Assembly (NCBI GenBank): GCA_030849075.1
Contig: JASAOO010002888.1
Location: forward strand, 1 to 12,457
Reading direction: 5' to 3'
Origin: Zelonia costaricensis
Lineage: Eukaryota; Euglenozoa; Kinetoplastea; Trypanosomatida; Trypanosomatidae
DNA length: 12,457 nucleotides
The notes below the pieces were generated by a model that did not search any database, was not told the DNA's origin, and worked only from the letters and a program-made list of their open reading frames with translations. Shown here piece by piece: positions 1-7,970 of the stretch. The translations under genes were made by a program, and so were the position numbers. Every line of letters begins with the position of its first letter. Positions within the stretch are counted from its first letter, which is position 1.

Positions 1-983
1 ACGTGCGTCGCCACGGAGGCGGAGCTGAAGCCGTACCACACGATGAAGATGGAGTCGCGAATCGGGAACAGCATAAAAACGTAGGCCATTCCGATTGGAA
101 CCGCGTATAGCACGTACCCCACGCGGAAGAGGTGATCGACGTTGGGGTCGTAGTTGCTGATGATGTTGTCGCGCACGTCCACCGGGTTCGACAGGTAGCC
201 GAACAGCCCCACCGCGGCGTGGACAACGGCCACAATAGCAAGGCTGAGCATCGTGACATGCAGCATTGACGTGCGCCGCATGTCCTCCAAGTTGGCGTAC
301 ACTTGAAACACGAGGCACTGGCAGCAAAATGAGAACATCATGATGGGCAGCGCGAGAGTTGGGTTGAAGCCCCACCACCAGGTAGGTTTGGCCGTGCCGT
401 TCGCAATGGCCGCCGCAGTCATCTCGGACGGCTTTGTCGGCCCCGGCACGAAGTAGCGGAAGACCACCATGGCTGAGATCAGGCTTGTGGCCGCGATCGC
501 GAAGAACGAGGAGATCTGAAGGGCTCCAAGCTTGGGAACGCAGTTGAGCGGGAGCAGAAGAACTAGCCACACCGTGAAGACCGTGTGCTTCGGCGTGGTG
601 AGTGCTGGTAGGTAGTACGTGATGTGTGGCTGCATCGGTGCCACCAAGTCTTGCGCGATGACGAGGTAGCTGATCGCAGAGCCGGCATTCAAGGAGAAGA
701 GTGTCCACCGAATGAACTCCTCTGCCCGCCGCCCGAGCAGCTCGCGGGCGAGCTCTTCGTACGAGTTGCGGCCCAGCTTCTCCACGCCGACGATGATGAA
801 GTCAACGGAGAATACAGAGAGGATGGTGACTCCGATGAGCAGCACCATGGCTGGCACGATACCGGCATCGGCGAAGGCGGACGGAAGCGTGAGAATGCCG
901 GCACCCATCGTCGTGACGGCGAGACTGAAGGCGGCCCCGACGACTCCGGTGCCCTTCATCGTCATGCCACCGCTTGCGACCAT
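1..983 (-). CDS. Amino acid transporter, AAAP family, 3'-truncated by window edge
   Basis: Likely an integral membrane amino acid permease of the AAAP family (Pfam Aa_trans, TC 2.A.18). The frame is open from the ATG at 983 to the window edge, giving 327 codons plus two bases; the C-terminus lies outside. The first transmembrane segment carries the family signature GAGILTLPSAF at residues 27-37. Further hydrophobic segments lie near 42-66, 89-110, 134-152, 155-177, 203-228, 242-265 and 287-308, so the first eight of the usual eleven are present. It aligns gap-free with the complete paralogue at 7971-9515, with about 90 differences in 327 residues by hand count. The alignment also supports the start, since both proteins begin M-V and share G-G at 5-6. 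The reading frame stays open upstream of the ATG through a (TG)n repeat but has no other ATG, so that extension is not used. The ATG has G at -3 and +4. The substrate cannot be read from the sequence. Truncation is a window artefact, not a broken gene, as far as can be seen. Confidence 0.93.
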   Translation of the reverse strand, partial: MVASGGMTMKGTGVVGAAFSLAVTTMGAGILTLPSAFADAGIVPAMVLLIGVTILSVFSVDFIIVGVEKLGRNSYEELARELLGRRAEEFIRWTLFSLNAGSAISYLVIAQDLVAPMQPHITYYLPALTTPKHTVFTVWLVLLLPLNCVPKLGALQISSFFAIAATSLISAMVVFRYFVPGPTKPSEMTAAAIANGTAKPTWWWGFNPTLALPIMMFSFCCQCLVFQVYANLEDMRRTSMLHVTMLSLAIVAVVHAAVGLFGYLSNPVDVRDNIISNYDPNVDHLFRVGYVLYAVPIGMAYVFMLFPIRDSIFIVWYGFSSASVATH

Positions 984-1057
984 GACTGCCAGGAAGGTGT
1001 CTTGACGGAGCTTAGACGTGCGTGTGCGTGTGTGTGTGTGCTTGTCTCCTTGTAGGT

Positions 1058-1107
1058 CTGGGGAGTATCGTGCACAACGGTACGCGGAAAAAAAAAACCA
1101 GTCACAG
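1058..1107 (-). promoter_or_regulatory. Candidate trans-splice acceptor and polypyrimidine tract for the partial transporter
   Basis: On the minus strand a run of ten T (1087-1097 region) is followed by ACTCCCCAG, with the AG at 1059-1058. No other AG occurs back to 1107, giving a 48-nt AG-free zone. Use of this site would leave a leader of about 74 nt before the ATG at 983, with no upstream ATG in it. In trypanosomatids the first AG after a pyrimidine tract normally receives the spliced leader; use at this site is inferred. Confidence 0.45.
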
Positions 1108-1136
1108 CTGGCGAGGACGCGGCGCGGAGCAGGTTG

Positions 1137-1184
1137 CTGCAAGGCCCACCACGGGAAAAAAAAGAGAACAAGTGGCGCGTCCAC
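1137..1184 (-). promoter_or_regulatory. Alternative upstream trans-splice acceptor for the partial transporter
   Basis: A second pyrimidine tract (minus strand, around 1155-1167, T8 flanked by C and T) leads to CCTTGCAG, with the AG at 1138-1137 and a 46-nt AG-free zone before it. Its use would lengthen the leader to about 153 nt. The sequence alone cannot tell which of this and the site at 1058 is preferred. Confidence 0.35.
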
Positions 1185-2148
1185 CTCGTCGCTCGTTCCT
1201 CCTGCGACTGACGGAGCACAAGACTGAACAGAAGCGCTTAGGTCGCAGTGATGAAGCTCAAAAGGGCTCAGGAGAAGGGGTGAGCTGGGGAGTTTTGTGT
1301 TAGTGCCGCTGGAGTGCGTGATGTGCTCGCTTGTGCTTTTCTGTGTCCCTCCGGCTGCGAGAGCGGGTGGGGGGGGGCACGGGGCAGCGGGATGTGTGCG
1401 GACGAGGATGATCGCGCCGCTGCCGTGACCGTGGAGGTCAAGCTGGGGATGTCTTGAAGGAGTGAGTGGGGGTGAAGGCGGTGGTGATGCACACCGAGAG
1501 TGGAGGGGGACGGCGTGAGGTAGAAGAGCGGCTACGGGAGGGAAACAAGGGGGCAGAAGAGGGGGCAGGGGGCGAGGAACAAGTAAAATGGGGTCGCAAT
1601 GGAGCCGGAGAGGAGAGTTTTCTGCGCTTTGATCTCTGTGCATAGGGCATTCCTTTTTTTGTTAGTTATTAGGCAGTCGCCTCCTTTACGTCATCGTATG
1701 CGAAGGTGCGCCAGCATTCTTGTGCATGTCTTCTACGAGAAGCCCACTTCCAACGTCCACGCTCAGCGTTCAGCAGCCCGCCATGAGGTCACGGAGGCAG
1801 TGCGACGAGAAGCGCAAGCCGCTGACGCTGGCAAGGCCACGATCAAAGGCGCTCCAGAGCTGCGAGTTTGATCAGGAGAGGCTGCGTTTTCGTGTGTCCT
1901 TACTAACGCTCCAGATGAACTGAGTTGACGGAGACCGCGCTTGTCGTGCATGCGCGTTCTTGCAATGCGGGAGAGCCGAGGCTGCTCGGCGGTAAACAAT
2001 GACAAGCCAGACTCGAGAGCCGCCTGCTGTAGAGGCGTCTCCCTCCCCCCCCTCCACAAGGGTAGCAGAACAAACAAACAATGTAAAGGAGACTGTAGCA
2101 GACATCAGCAGGTTATACGTGAGTAGAGCAGAGGCAAGCGTCCACAAA

Positions 2149-2180
<32 letters not shown>

Positions 2181-2280
2181 GAGAAGCAGGGGAGAATGCC
2201 GACTTGAGCAGCTGGTGGAGCAACACGCGACAATACTGCTGTACTCCTGGGCATCTCCGCACCCCCCACAACACAGCCGC
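1185..2280. other. Spacer between the 435-aa gene and the partial transporter; no gene seen
   Basis: About 1.1 kb without a credible coding frame. On transcript sense it should hold the 3' UTR of the gene at 2281-3588 and the start of the leader of the partial transporter. The 1250-1600 part is purine-rich on the plus strand, as in most spacers here. The 1600-2080 part is more balanced in composition and contains a small hairpin, GCCGAG/CTCGGC with a 4-nt loop, at 1975-1990. This block could be an old degenerate retroposon of the SIDER type found in Leishmania 3' UTRs, but I cannot confirm that by eye. Confidence 0.6.
2150..2180. repeat. (CAA)n trinucleotide microsatellite, about 10 copies
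   Basis: An uninterrupted run with C every third base from 2152 to 2179. On the transcribed strand it reads (UUG)n and lies about 100 nt after the stop codon of the 435-aa gene, so it should be in that gene's 3' UTR. A (UUG)n run could bind RNA-binding proteins; this is speculation. Confidence 0.9.
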
Positions 2281-3588
2281 TCACTCCGAATGCGGAATCT
2301 CCTGCGGCGGCCACTGCGCAGCAGTAGGGTAGCTGCTACAGGTCACGTCGTGGCTGCTCTTCCCCACCAGCGTGCGGTTCCGCGCACGGGCGTGCTCGTG
2401 CCACCGCCGATGTGCTGCCGTCGCCATCAGCAGCTCGCGCTCCACCGCCGGCGCATTCACACGCAGCAGCTGAACCACCTCGGCGCTCGTCGAGTCGCAC
2501 AGCGTGGCCCAGCACGCGGCGGAGAGGGTGAGGTCGCCGCGGGCAACGAGCGCGGCGTAGCGATCCACGGCGAGCAGCACAGCCGCCAGGCCACCCCCAA
2601 TCGCGTTGCGCCGCGCGTGTATCACTGGGCTGCAACACGCGTGAGTCCGCTGCGCCGCGGCAGCGTCCTCTGCGAATACGTGCGTGTATGGGGCGGCAGA
2701 CCCAGCGTCCCTACCGCTCCCCTTTTCCGTTGAGCCAGACGCCGCCTCCGCAGCGACCGCCTCCCACGTCTCTGCTGCCGGGGGAGCGGGTGGCGGCAGG
2801 GCGTGGCGAGCCGCTGCGGCGTCTGCGTGCGGCTGCAGGCCCAGCAGATCGAAGATGGGCGACTCCTTCTCGCCATCATGGAGCGCGGCGAGAACGCGTC
2901 TGTGCGTGCGATCCAGCTCAAGGCCGCCCACTGGGGTCGGCAGCCTTATGCCGGTGATGAAGCCTGTGCGGCCGAACTGCGCCCGCAGGCCCGCCAGGAT
3001 CGCGTCGGTTACGGCGGGGTGGAGCAGCGGCCGCATCGCGAAGAGCTCGTGCGTGGGGCACAAAAGAAAGAGCGCCTGGAAGTACATCGCGTGCGGATGC
3101 CGTAGTGCTGACGGCAGGGGCTCATGGCCGACGTCCTTGAACGAGGCTTCAAGCTCCAGCTCAACCGCGGCGGGCCCTTTCGTGGCGACGGACACATGGA
3201 GGGGCCGCCACTGCCACAGACAACCGCGCCACTCGAAGACAGGCGACACGTCGGCGCGCGGGAGTGGGCCGTACAGGGACGGCACGATGTCAAGTGAGCC
3301 GGTGCGCGTGGTGCCGTGTGGGTGTTTCTCGGATGACCTTCGCGCGGAAGGGGTGGCGGTGGCGAGTCTCAGCTCCAGCGTGGCAGGTAAGTCCGTGCGC
3401 TCCCGCAGCGGGTCGGAGAGGGTGTACCCTAGCGGATCGGTAACCCAGCCACCGAGGATACCCGGTCGCATCTCCGCGACGTCGCCGTGTGTGGCGGGGT
3501 TGAGGTTGCGCGTTGTGTGGCTGCGGCACCGTGGGGCTCCTGAGGCCGCACTGTGCAGGCACACCGATGCAGTCCTCCAACGCCACAT
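2281..3588 (-). CDS. Hypothetical protein with a probable mitochondrial presequence, 435 aa
   Basis: I do not recognise this protein. The ATG at 3588 opens a frame of 435 codons ending in TGA at 2281-2283. The frame continues upstream to about 3903 but without another ATG; the added part is low complexity and begins at GTG, so I reject it. The N-terminus (MWRWRTASVCLHSAAS...) has five or more Arg/His and no acidic residue before Asp36, typical of a mitochondrial matrix presequence. Residues about 36-250 look like a folded domain rich in Leu, Trp and Pro. Residues about 250-320 form an Ala/Pro/Gly/Ser-rich linker. Residues about 325-405 look alpha-helical (AIGGGLAAVLLAVDRY onward). No clear transmembrane segment and no known catalytic motif were seen. 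The gene separates two amino acid transporter paralogues but shows no similarity to them. Orientation, length and a strong upstream splice signal support it. The 322-codon frame on the opposite strand (2684-3652) is its shadow. Confidence 0.8.
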   Translation of the reverse strand: MWRWRTASVCLHSAASGAPRCRSHTTRNLNPATHGDVAEMRPGILGGWVTDPLGYTLSDPLRERTDLPATLELRLATATPSARRSSEKHPHGTTRTGSLDIVPSLYGPLPRADVSPVFEWRGCLWQWRPLHVSVATKGPAAVELELEASFKDVGHEPLPSALRHPHAMYFQALFLLCPTHELFAMRPLLHPAVTDAILAGLRAQFGRTGFITGIRLPTPVGGLELDRTHRRVLAALHDGEKESPIFDLLGLQPHADAAAARHALPPPAPPAAETWEAVAAEAASGSTEKGSGRDAGSAAPYTHVFAEDAAAAQRTHACCSPVIHARRNAIGGGLAAVLLAVDRYAALVARGDLTLSAACWATLCDSTSAEVVQLLRVNAPAVERELLMATAAHRRWHEHARARNRTLVGKSSHDVTCSSYPTAAQWPPQEIPHSE

Positions 3589-3783
3589 GGGCGACTCGAG
3601 CTCGTGCCTGGGCGTATGCGTACTCGCCCGAGAGAGGGGACACTGCCCTTGAAAGTGCAGGGCTCTGTTTTCTTTTCTTCGGCTTGTCTCGCACTCTGGG
3701 GCAACAGAGACAAGGTCGTCACAGGCGGTGGAGGGAGAAGCTGCGCAGCGCCCCTGTGTGTCTGGGTGTGTGTGTGTGTGTGC

Positions 3784-3933
3784 CTGCGTGTTCGAGGGTG
3801 TAGTGGAGAGAGGGAGAAGGAGGGTTCGGGAGGGAGGGGGGAGGCGAAGGCGTAGAGAGGAGTGAAGGCGGGAAAGCGGCGACAGAAGACAGCGATCAGT
3901 CACGACAGGGGTTGCGAGGTTGCAGGTGGCAGG
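3784..3933 (-). promoter_or_regulatory. Strong candidate trans-splice acceptor for the 435-aa gene
   Basis: The minus strand carries a C/T-rich tract over roughly 3805-3850 ending in CACGCAG, with the AG at 3785-3784. No AG occurs from 3786 to 3933, an exclusion zone of about 148 nt. A leader of about 195 nt results, and I found no ATG in it. A weaker alternative, GTTGCCCCAG, has its AG at 3697-3696 and would give a leader of about 107 nt. Confidence 0.5.
3822..3841 (+). other. G-quadruplex motif opposite the splice tract
   Basis: Four G-runs with short loops (G3-TTC-G3-A-G3-A-G6) on the plus strand, which is the template for the minus-strand transcript. Its complement is part of the pyrimidine tract of the 435-aa gene, so the motif may be a by-product of that tract. 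Confidence 0.55.
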
Positions 3934-4176
3934 CTGGGTGTCGCGTGGACGTGCAGCGGTGCCAATGTGAAAAGGAAGGATGGGGGGCGCACAGCGGGCG
4001 AAGTGAAGCTGCGGCTTCGCACCTACCCCTCAGCTGAACGTTCAGCCCTTCTCCCCCTCTCTTTGCGGAGCTGAGGGCGAAGGTGTGTGTGTGTGAGCTC
4101 TTGACACGCATTATCAGTACACACAATAACTTACACACCCGCGCCTGAGCACACACGAATGCGGCGGTGGGTCACA

Positions 4177-4319
4177 CTAACGTTGAGTAGAGATGCACGA
4201 AAGGGAGGACCGCGAGAGAGAGAGAGAGAGAGAGGGCGAGCGACGCAGAAAGGGAGAAGGGGTCACGGCGAGCACGCACGCAGCGAGCGGCGCAGAGGGG
4301 GGGGGGCCATTGCGCCCGT
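4177..4319 (-). promoter_or_regulatory. Possible additional splice acceptor with a (CT)n tract
   Basis: On the minus strand a long pyrimidine-rich stretch including (TC)10 ends in AACGTTAG, with the AG at 4178-4177 and no AG from 4179 to 4319 (141 nt). It could give the 435-aa gene a much longer leader that contains upstream ATGs (for example near 4106), or mark processing within the spacer. AG-free zones are common in this purine-skewed DNA, so the evidence is weak. Confidence 0.25.
4214..4234. repeat. (GA)n microsatellite
   Basis: A perfect GA dinucleotide run of about ten units. On the transcript strand it is a (UC)n pyrimidine tract and forms part of the possible acceptor at 4177. Confidence 0.9.
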
Positions 4320-5475
4320 CTTTGTGGTCCCCTTCCGACTTGCAGCGGCGGCGAGGGACGCGGTGGATGGCACGCAAAACCCCTTCTGGAAAGAGGGTTG
4401 AGTGAGCGACAAGGAGGTGGCGGTCGCCTTTGCTTGCGCCTCCTCGGGCCATGTGTCGCCGTGACAGGGACACCGATGTGTACAAGGGACGCAGCGCGGT
4501 CCGCGGGGGGCGTGAGACAGAGCCACCTTGGAGGCGGGCAAGCGAAGAGAGAGAGAGTGGGAGGATGCAAACTGAAAAGGCGGCGCGCCCCCCCCCTTCC
4601 AACGTTGCAGTAGAGAAAAGAGAATCTTGTTAAAGCGAAGGACAAGAGAGGTGAGCAGGGGGGGGGGGGCACCAACCAGTAGGTGGGATCAAGGGTGGCA
4701 ACCACGGAGGTCCGTGGGGCATGGGGATGCTTCAGGAGAGAGGCGACGGAGGGGGGAGCGGAGGTGACGTCGTGCGAAACACTAGAGTGCCAGCATAACG
4801 ACCGAGTAAGAGGGTCTGTGAGCCGCCACCTCGCATGCACACACACGCACACACACCAAAAAAAGAAAGCCATCGACGCACAAAACGCAGTTTCATATTG
4901 GCGGCAACACAAACGCAAAGGACTCTGGGAGGGGGGAGGCACACTGCTGCTTGACAGCCGCCATGCTGGCTCGCTCGCACAGTGGGTGTCTCTTCATTGA
5001 AAAGAGTAGAGAAAAAGGGGGTCAACTTTGAAGAGAAGCCCGATGCGGCGCAGCGCACGTGGTGGCGGTCCCGCCGCCACGCTAGTGCCTCCGTCCTTAC
5101 ATCATTCCCACGCATCCACGCCGAGTGAGAAAAAGGGGGCCATTAGGGCGGAAACAAAAGCGAATTGTAAACCTCCGCGCACGAGTGGGAAGCGCAGCGG
5201 AGTTTGTGAGACACACACACCTGCGGGGCACCTCGGGAACCCTCCTCGTCCCAAATGACAGAGGGGCGACACACACACAGACACACCCCAAAGTTGGAAG
5301 CATCACACGGGGGGAGGGGAGCAGGGGGGGGGGGGCAGAGGCGCTGACGATGTGGGATGCGTGGCACTAAAACAACAGCGATCGTGGTGTGCTGGCGTAT
5401 GTCTGTGCGTGCGTGCGAGGTAAGGTGGGGTGATGCGGGGTAGGAGGGAAGCGATGGGTGGAGGGAGAAGGGCCC

Positions 5476-5478
<3 letters not shown>

Positions 5479-5509
<31 letters not shown>
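5479..5509. repeat. (CA)n microsatellite, 15 copies
   Basis: The longest uninterrupted dinucleotide run in the window. On transcript sense it reads (UG)n and lies about 60 nt after a run of five G tracts in the putative 3' UTR. Confidence 0.95.
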
Positions 5510-5511
<2 letters not shown>

Positions 5512-5565
5512 GCACTCCATGCTCTTCTCATCGTCAGGCCACTCGCGCTGCTGTCCTCCTGCGTA

Positions 5566-5604
5566 CCCCCCCCTCTCCCCCTCTCCCCCTATCCCCCTCA
5601 CCCC
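5566..5604 (-). other. Regular G-quadruplex motif on the RNA-sense strand
   Basis: Read on the minus strand, five G tracts of 4, 5, 5, 5 and 8 bases are each separated by exactly three bases (TGA, ATA, AGA, AGA). This satisfies the standard quadruplex pattern with one spare tract. It is one of the few places in the spacer where the transcript strand, not its template, is G-rich, so it could fold in the 3' UTR RNA of the upstream transporter. Folding is inferred. Confidence 0.7.
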
Positions 5605-7095
5605 ACTTTCACGACAACCTAAACCCATTCAACCAGGTAAAAGCAACGAAAAGGGCTAAAGGAAAGACAGGGCGGAGGCTGAGAAACAAATACGTGCGAA
5701 ACGTGGCAACCATCGCAAGGGGCGCACACACCTGAGCGTACACACAAAAGACGGGCCTTCAAAGACACACACTGACACACACACACACACACAAACATGG
5801 AAGAAACACAGATTCGGTACAACAGGAAAGAGCTGCCGCGCCACTCCGGGTGGGGCACGTGCGAGCTGTAAAACGCAGCTGATGAAGCGAGAAGCGAGAA
5901 AAAAAGAAGAAAAGGCAGGCAGAGAACAAGGTAGAGAACAAGGTAGAGGCGGCCGCCGTGAGACGTGCTGGGAAGAGAGAGGGGGGGGGCATCTATAGCC
6001 ATCGTGGAGGGAGCGCAGGATACGAGGGGCCTCTCTGCCGGAGCACGCGGTTACACAAGCTTACAGACACACACACACACACACACAAAGTGTGCGCACG
6101 CCGATGCTGAGGGGGGGGGTGCAGCTTGTTTTTTTTGTTGCTTCTCCGGCCATGGCCTCGCGCATGTGTAGCTCGCGCAGATTGGCAGTCGCCACGCACG
6201 CACACACACACACACCACAGCAAAAGGCAGACCTCCCCTTCCCCCTCAACGGAGTGCAACTCGAACATAAAAAAGAGGGAAAGTGAAACGAGACGTGTTG
6301 ATGTGTTTCTCAGCGTGGGCTCACGGGTGACCCCGGATAGTGCGGCGGAGCTGAGAGTGTGAATAGAGAAGAGTGTGCGATACGATGGGCAATGCCCAAA
6401 GGCAACCTGGAGAAGGAGAAAGAAGAGAGATAGAGCACCGAGTGTCTGTGTGTGTCTGAGAGGAGACAGGAAATCGCACGGAGATAAGGAAGCAATCAGG
6501 GAAGACCGAAGAAAGAGAAACACAAGAGAACACTCACACACGTGCACACACACACACACAAACATATACACACAGACACACAAAAAGGAAAAAAAAAAGA
6601 AGCCGTTGCAACGAGAGAGGCGATGGGAGTAGTAGGAGAACCGCGTGGGGGCTTATGAGGTGAATAGCGACGAAGGAGGGAAGGAGGGCATGCGTGGGGA
6701 GGGAGGGAGGTGAGAAGACGCAGCCAACCGTGTTGAGGAAGTGTGTGTGTGTGTTGTATGTGTATGGGGGGTAGGGGCAAAAAGAAGCCGGACGGAGGTG
6801 CGCCGAGAGGGTGAGGGGGGGGGGGAGAGGCGACACAGAGACACAGGCAGAAAAAAAAGGGTCTCGAGAAGTATGTGCGGTGCGTGGGCGCGTCGGGCAG
6901 TCCTGGAAGGCGGCAAGGGCACAGGCGAGGAGGAAGGGACTGATTGGGGGGGGGGAGGAGTAGGAAAAAGAGAAGGAAAGCAGAAGTGAACAGGGAAGAG
7001 GACAAGTGGAGGGGAGAGAAGGGGGGGGGGAGGCCGAGAATATGTGAAGCGGGGGTCCTTGAGAGAAACCATAGACGGGAACGTTCATCACAGCA

Positions 7096-7157
7096 CTTTA
7101 CGAAAAAAAAAAAGAAAAAAAAAGGACACAAAAAAGACACACAAAAAAACAGGCAGG
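7096..7157 (-). promoter_or_regulatory. Cryptic splice or polyadenylation-linked processing signal in the spacer
   Basis: On the minus strand, T7, T6, T9 and T11 runs over about 7103-7150 lead to CGTAAAG, with the AG at 7097-7096 and an AG-free zone back to 7157. This is at least as T-rich as the tracts before the real genes. The next gene start is 3.5 kb away, so it would either split the long 3' UTR or start a separate RNA. An ATG follows within about 10 nt, but the frame it opens (to 6534) is low-complexity and not convincing. Confidence 0.35.
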
Positions 7158-7555
7158 CTGGCGTGGTGCTTCGATGCGGTCGTGCTTTTCCTCCGCCGAG
7201 CTGCCTTTACACCCTGGGCCTCCCTCCTCACGCGCGCGGCTTGCGCCTCCCAAACCTCGCCCTCTCACTTCCCTCCCGCTCTCCCACACAGACACACGAA
7301 AGGGGAAGCGAAAGAAGGGGAGGGGGGGGATGAGGAGCCAGGTAAACAAAATCGGAGTTGAGGGAGGCCCCCCAAAACAACAACAACAAGCCACAAGCCA
7401 CCCCGCACACAAACACAAGAGAAGAGGCAGGAGTATTCAGGAAAATGAAAACGAGCCGAGACCGGGCTGGGGAGGTGGCGGAGGAGCTGGGTTGACAGAG
7501 GAGACGCAGTGCGGCGCGCGAGGCGACACAGCCTCTTCTTAATATGTACGGCGAA

Positions 7556-7581
7556 GGGGGTTGGGGTTGGGGGTAGAAGGG
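7556..7581 (+). other. G-quadruplex motif resembling telomeric TTGGGG
   Basis: G5-TT-G4-TT-G5-TAGAA-G3 on the plus (template) strand, about 400 bp past the transporter stop codon. It is not the trypanosomatid telomere unit TTAGGG, and there are only two units, so it is best treated as a quadruplex motif. Confidence 0.55.
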
Positions 7582-7970
7582 AGGGAAAGAGTGAGATCGA
7601 GGGGGAGAGGCTCACGGGGCACGCACGCGGAGTCGCATCGATGACCACACACCAACATAGAAACAAACACACACACATACACAGACGTGGACAAGAGCGC
7701 GGGAAAACGCACCGATAGGCGTTTGATAAGAGCCACACCACACCTCGAGTTGAGGCAGGGGTGCGGCACCATCAAAGGGAGAAAAACAAAGGGACCTCGT
7801 GGGTAAAGGGGGCCCCCAAAAAGAAAGGCGTCAGAGGCGGTGTGCGAGTGAAGGAGATGGGCAACCTCGCCGCGATGGGTCACTCCTCTACGCGCCACCT
7901 ATTCGCCTCCGTTGCCCCCCCCCCCCAGTCTCCGCGACGGCCACTGCATGCGTGCGGAGGGCGGCTTGTT

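Larger units (their letters stand above)
3934..7970. other. 4 kb spacer without a convincing gene: probable long 3' UTR of the complete transporter
   Basis: All frames here are short and dominated by residues forced by base composition (Pro, Ser, Leu, Phe on the minus strand; Gly, Arg, Lys, Glu on the plus strand). The plus strand is strongly purine-rich with many G runs of 8-13 bases, and (CA)n tracts recur near 4835-4855, 5479-5509, 5768-5792, 6064-6087, 6199-6214 and 6541-6580. Since both flanking genes run on the minus strand, most of this is expected to be 3' UTR of the transporter at 7971-9515. Candidate internal processing sites at 7096 and 4177 could divide it. Confidence 0.6.

Noticed and set aside
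2684..3652. 322-codon plus-strand frame
   Set aside because: It is antisense to the 435-aa gene. The minus-strand frame is longer, has a presequence-like N-terminus and a strong splice signal, and agrees with the direction of the neighbours.
3589..3903. N-terminal extension of the 435-aa protein to a 540-codon frame
   Set aside because: It begins at GTG, has no ATG, contains a (TG)n-encoded His/Thr repeat and includes the likely splice acceptors.
5479..5509. CRISPR array or telomere
   Set aside because: The repeats in the window are simple microsatellites and homopolymers; no repeat-spacer pattern and no TTAGGG array is present.
6534..7091. 185-codon minus-strand frame after the cryptic acceptor
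   Set aside because: Product is Pro/Ser/Leu/Phe low complexity dictated by pyrimidine-rich DNA, ending in a (CA/TG)n-coded Cys-Val repeat; overlapping frames look the same. The similar frame at 6496-7140 is also rejected.
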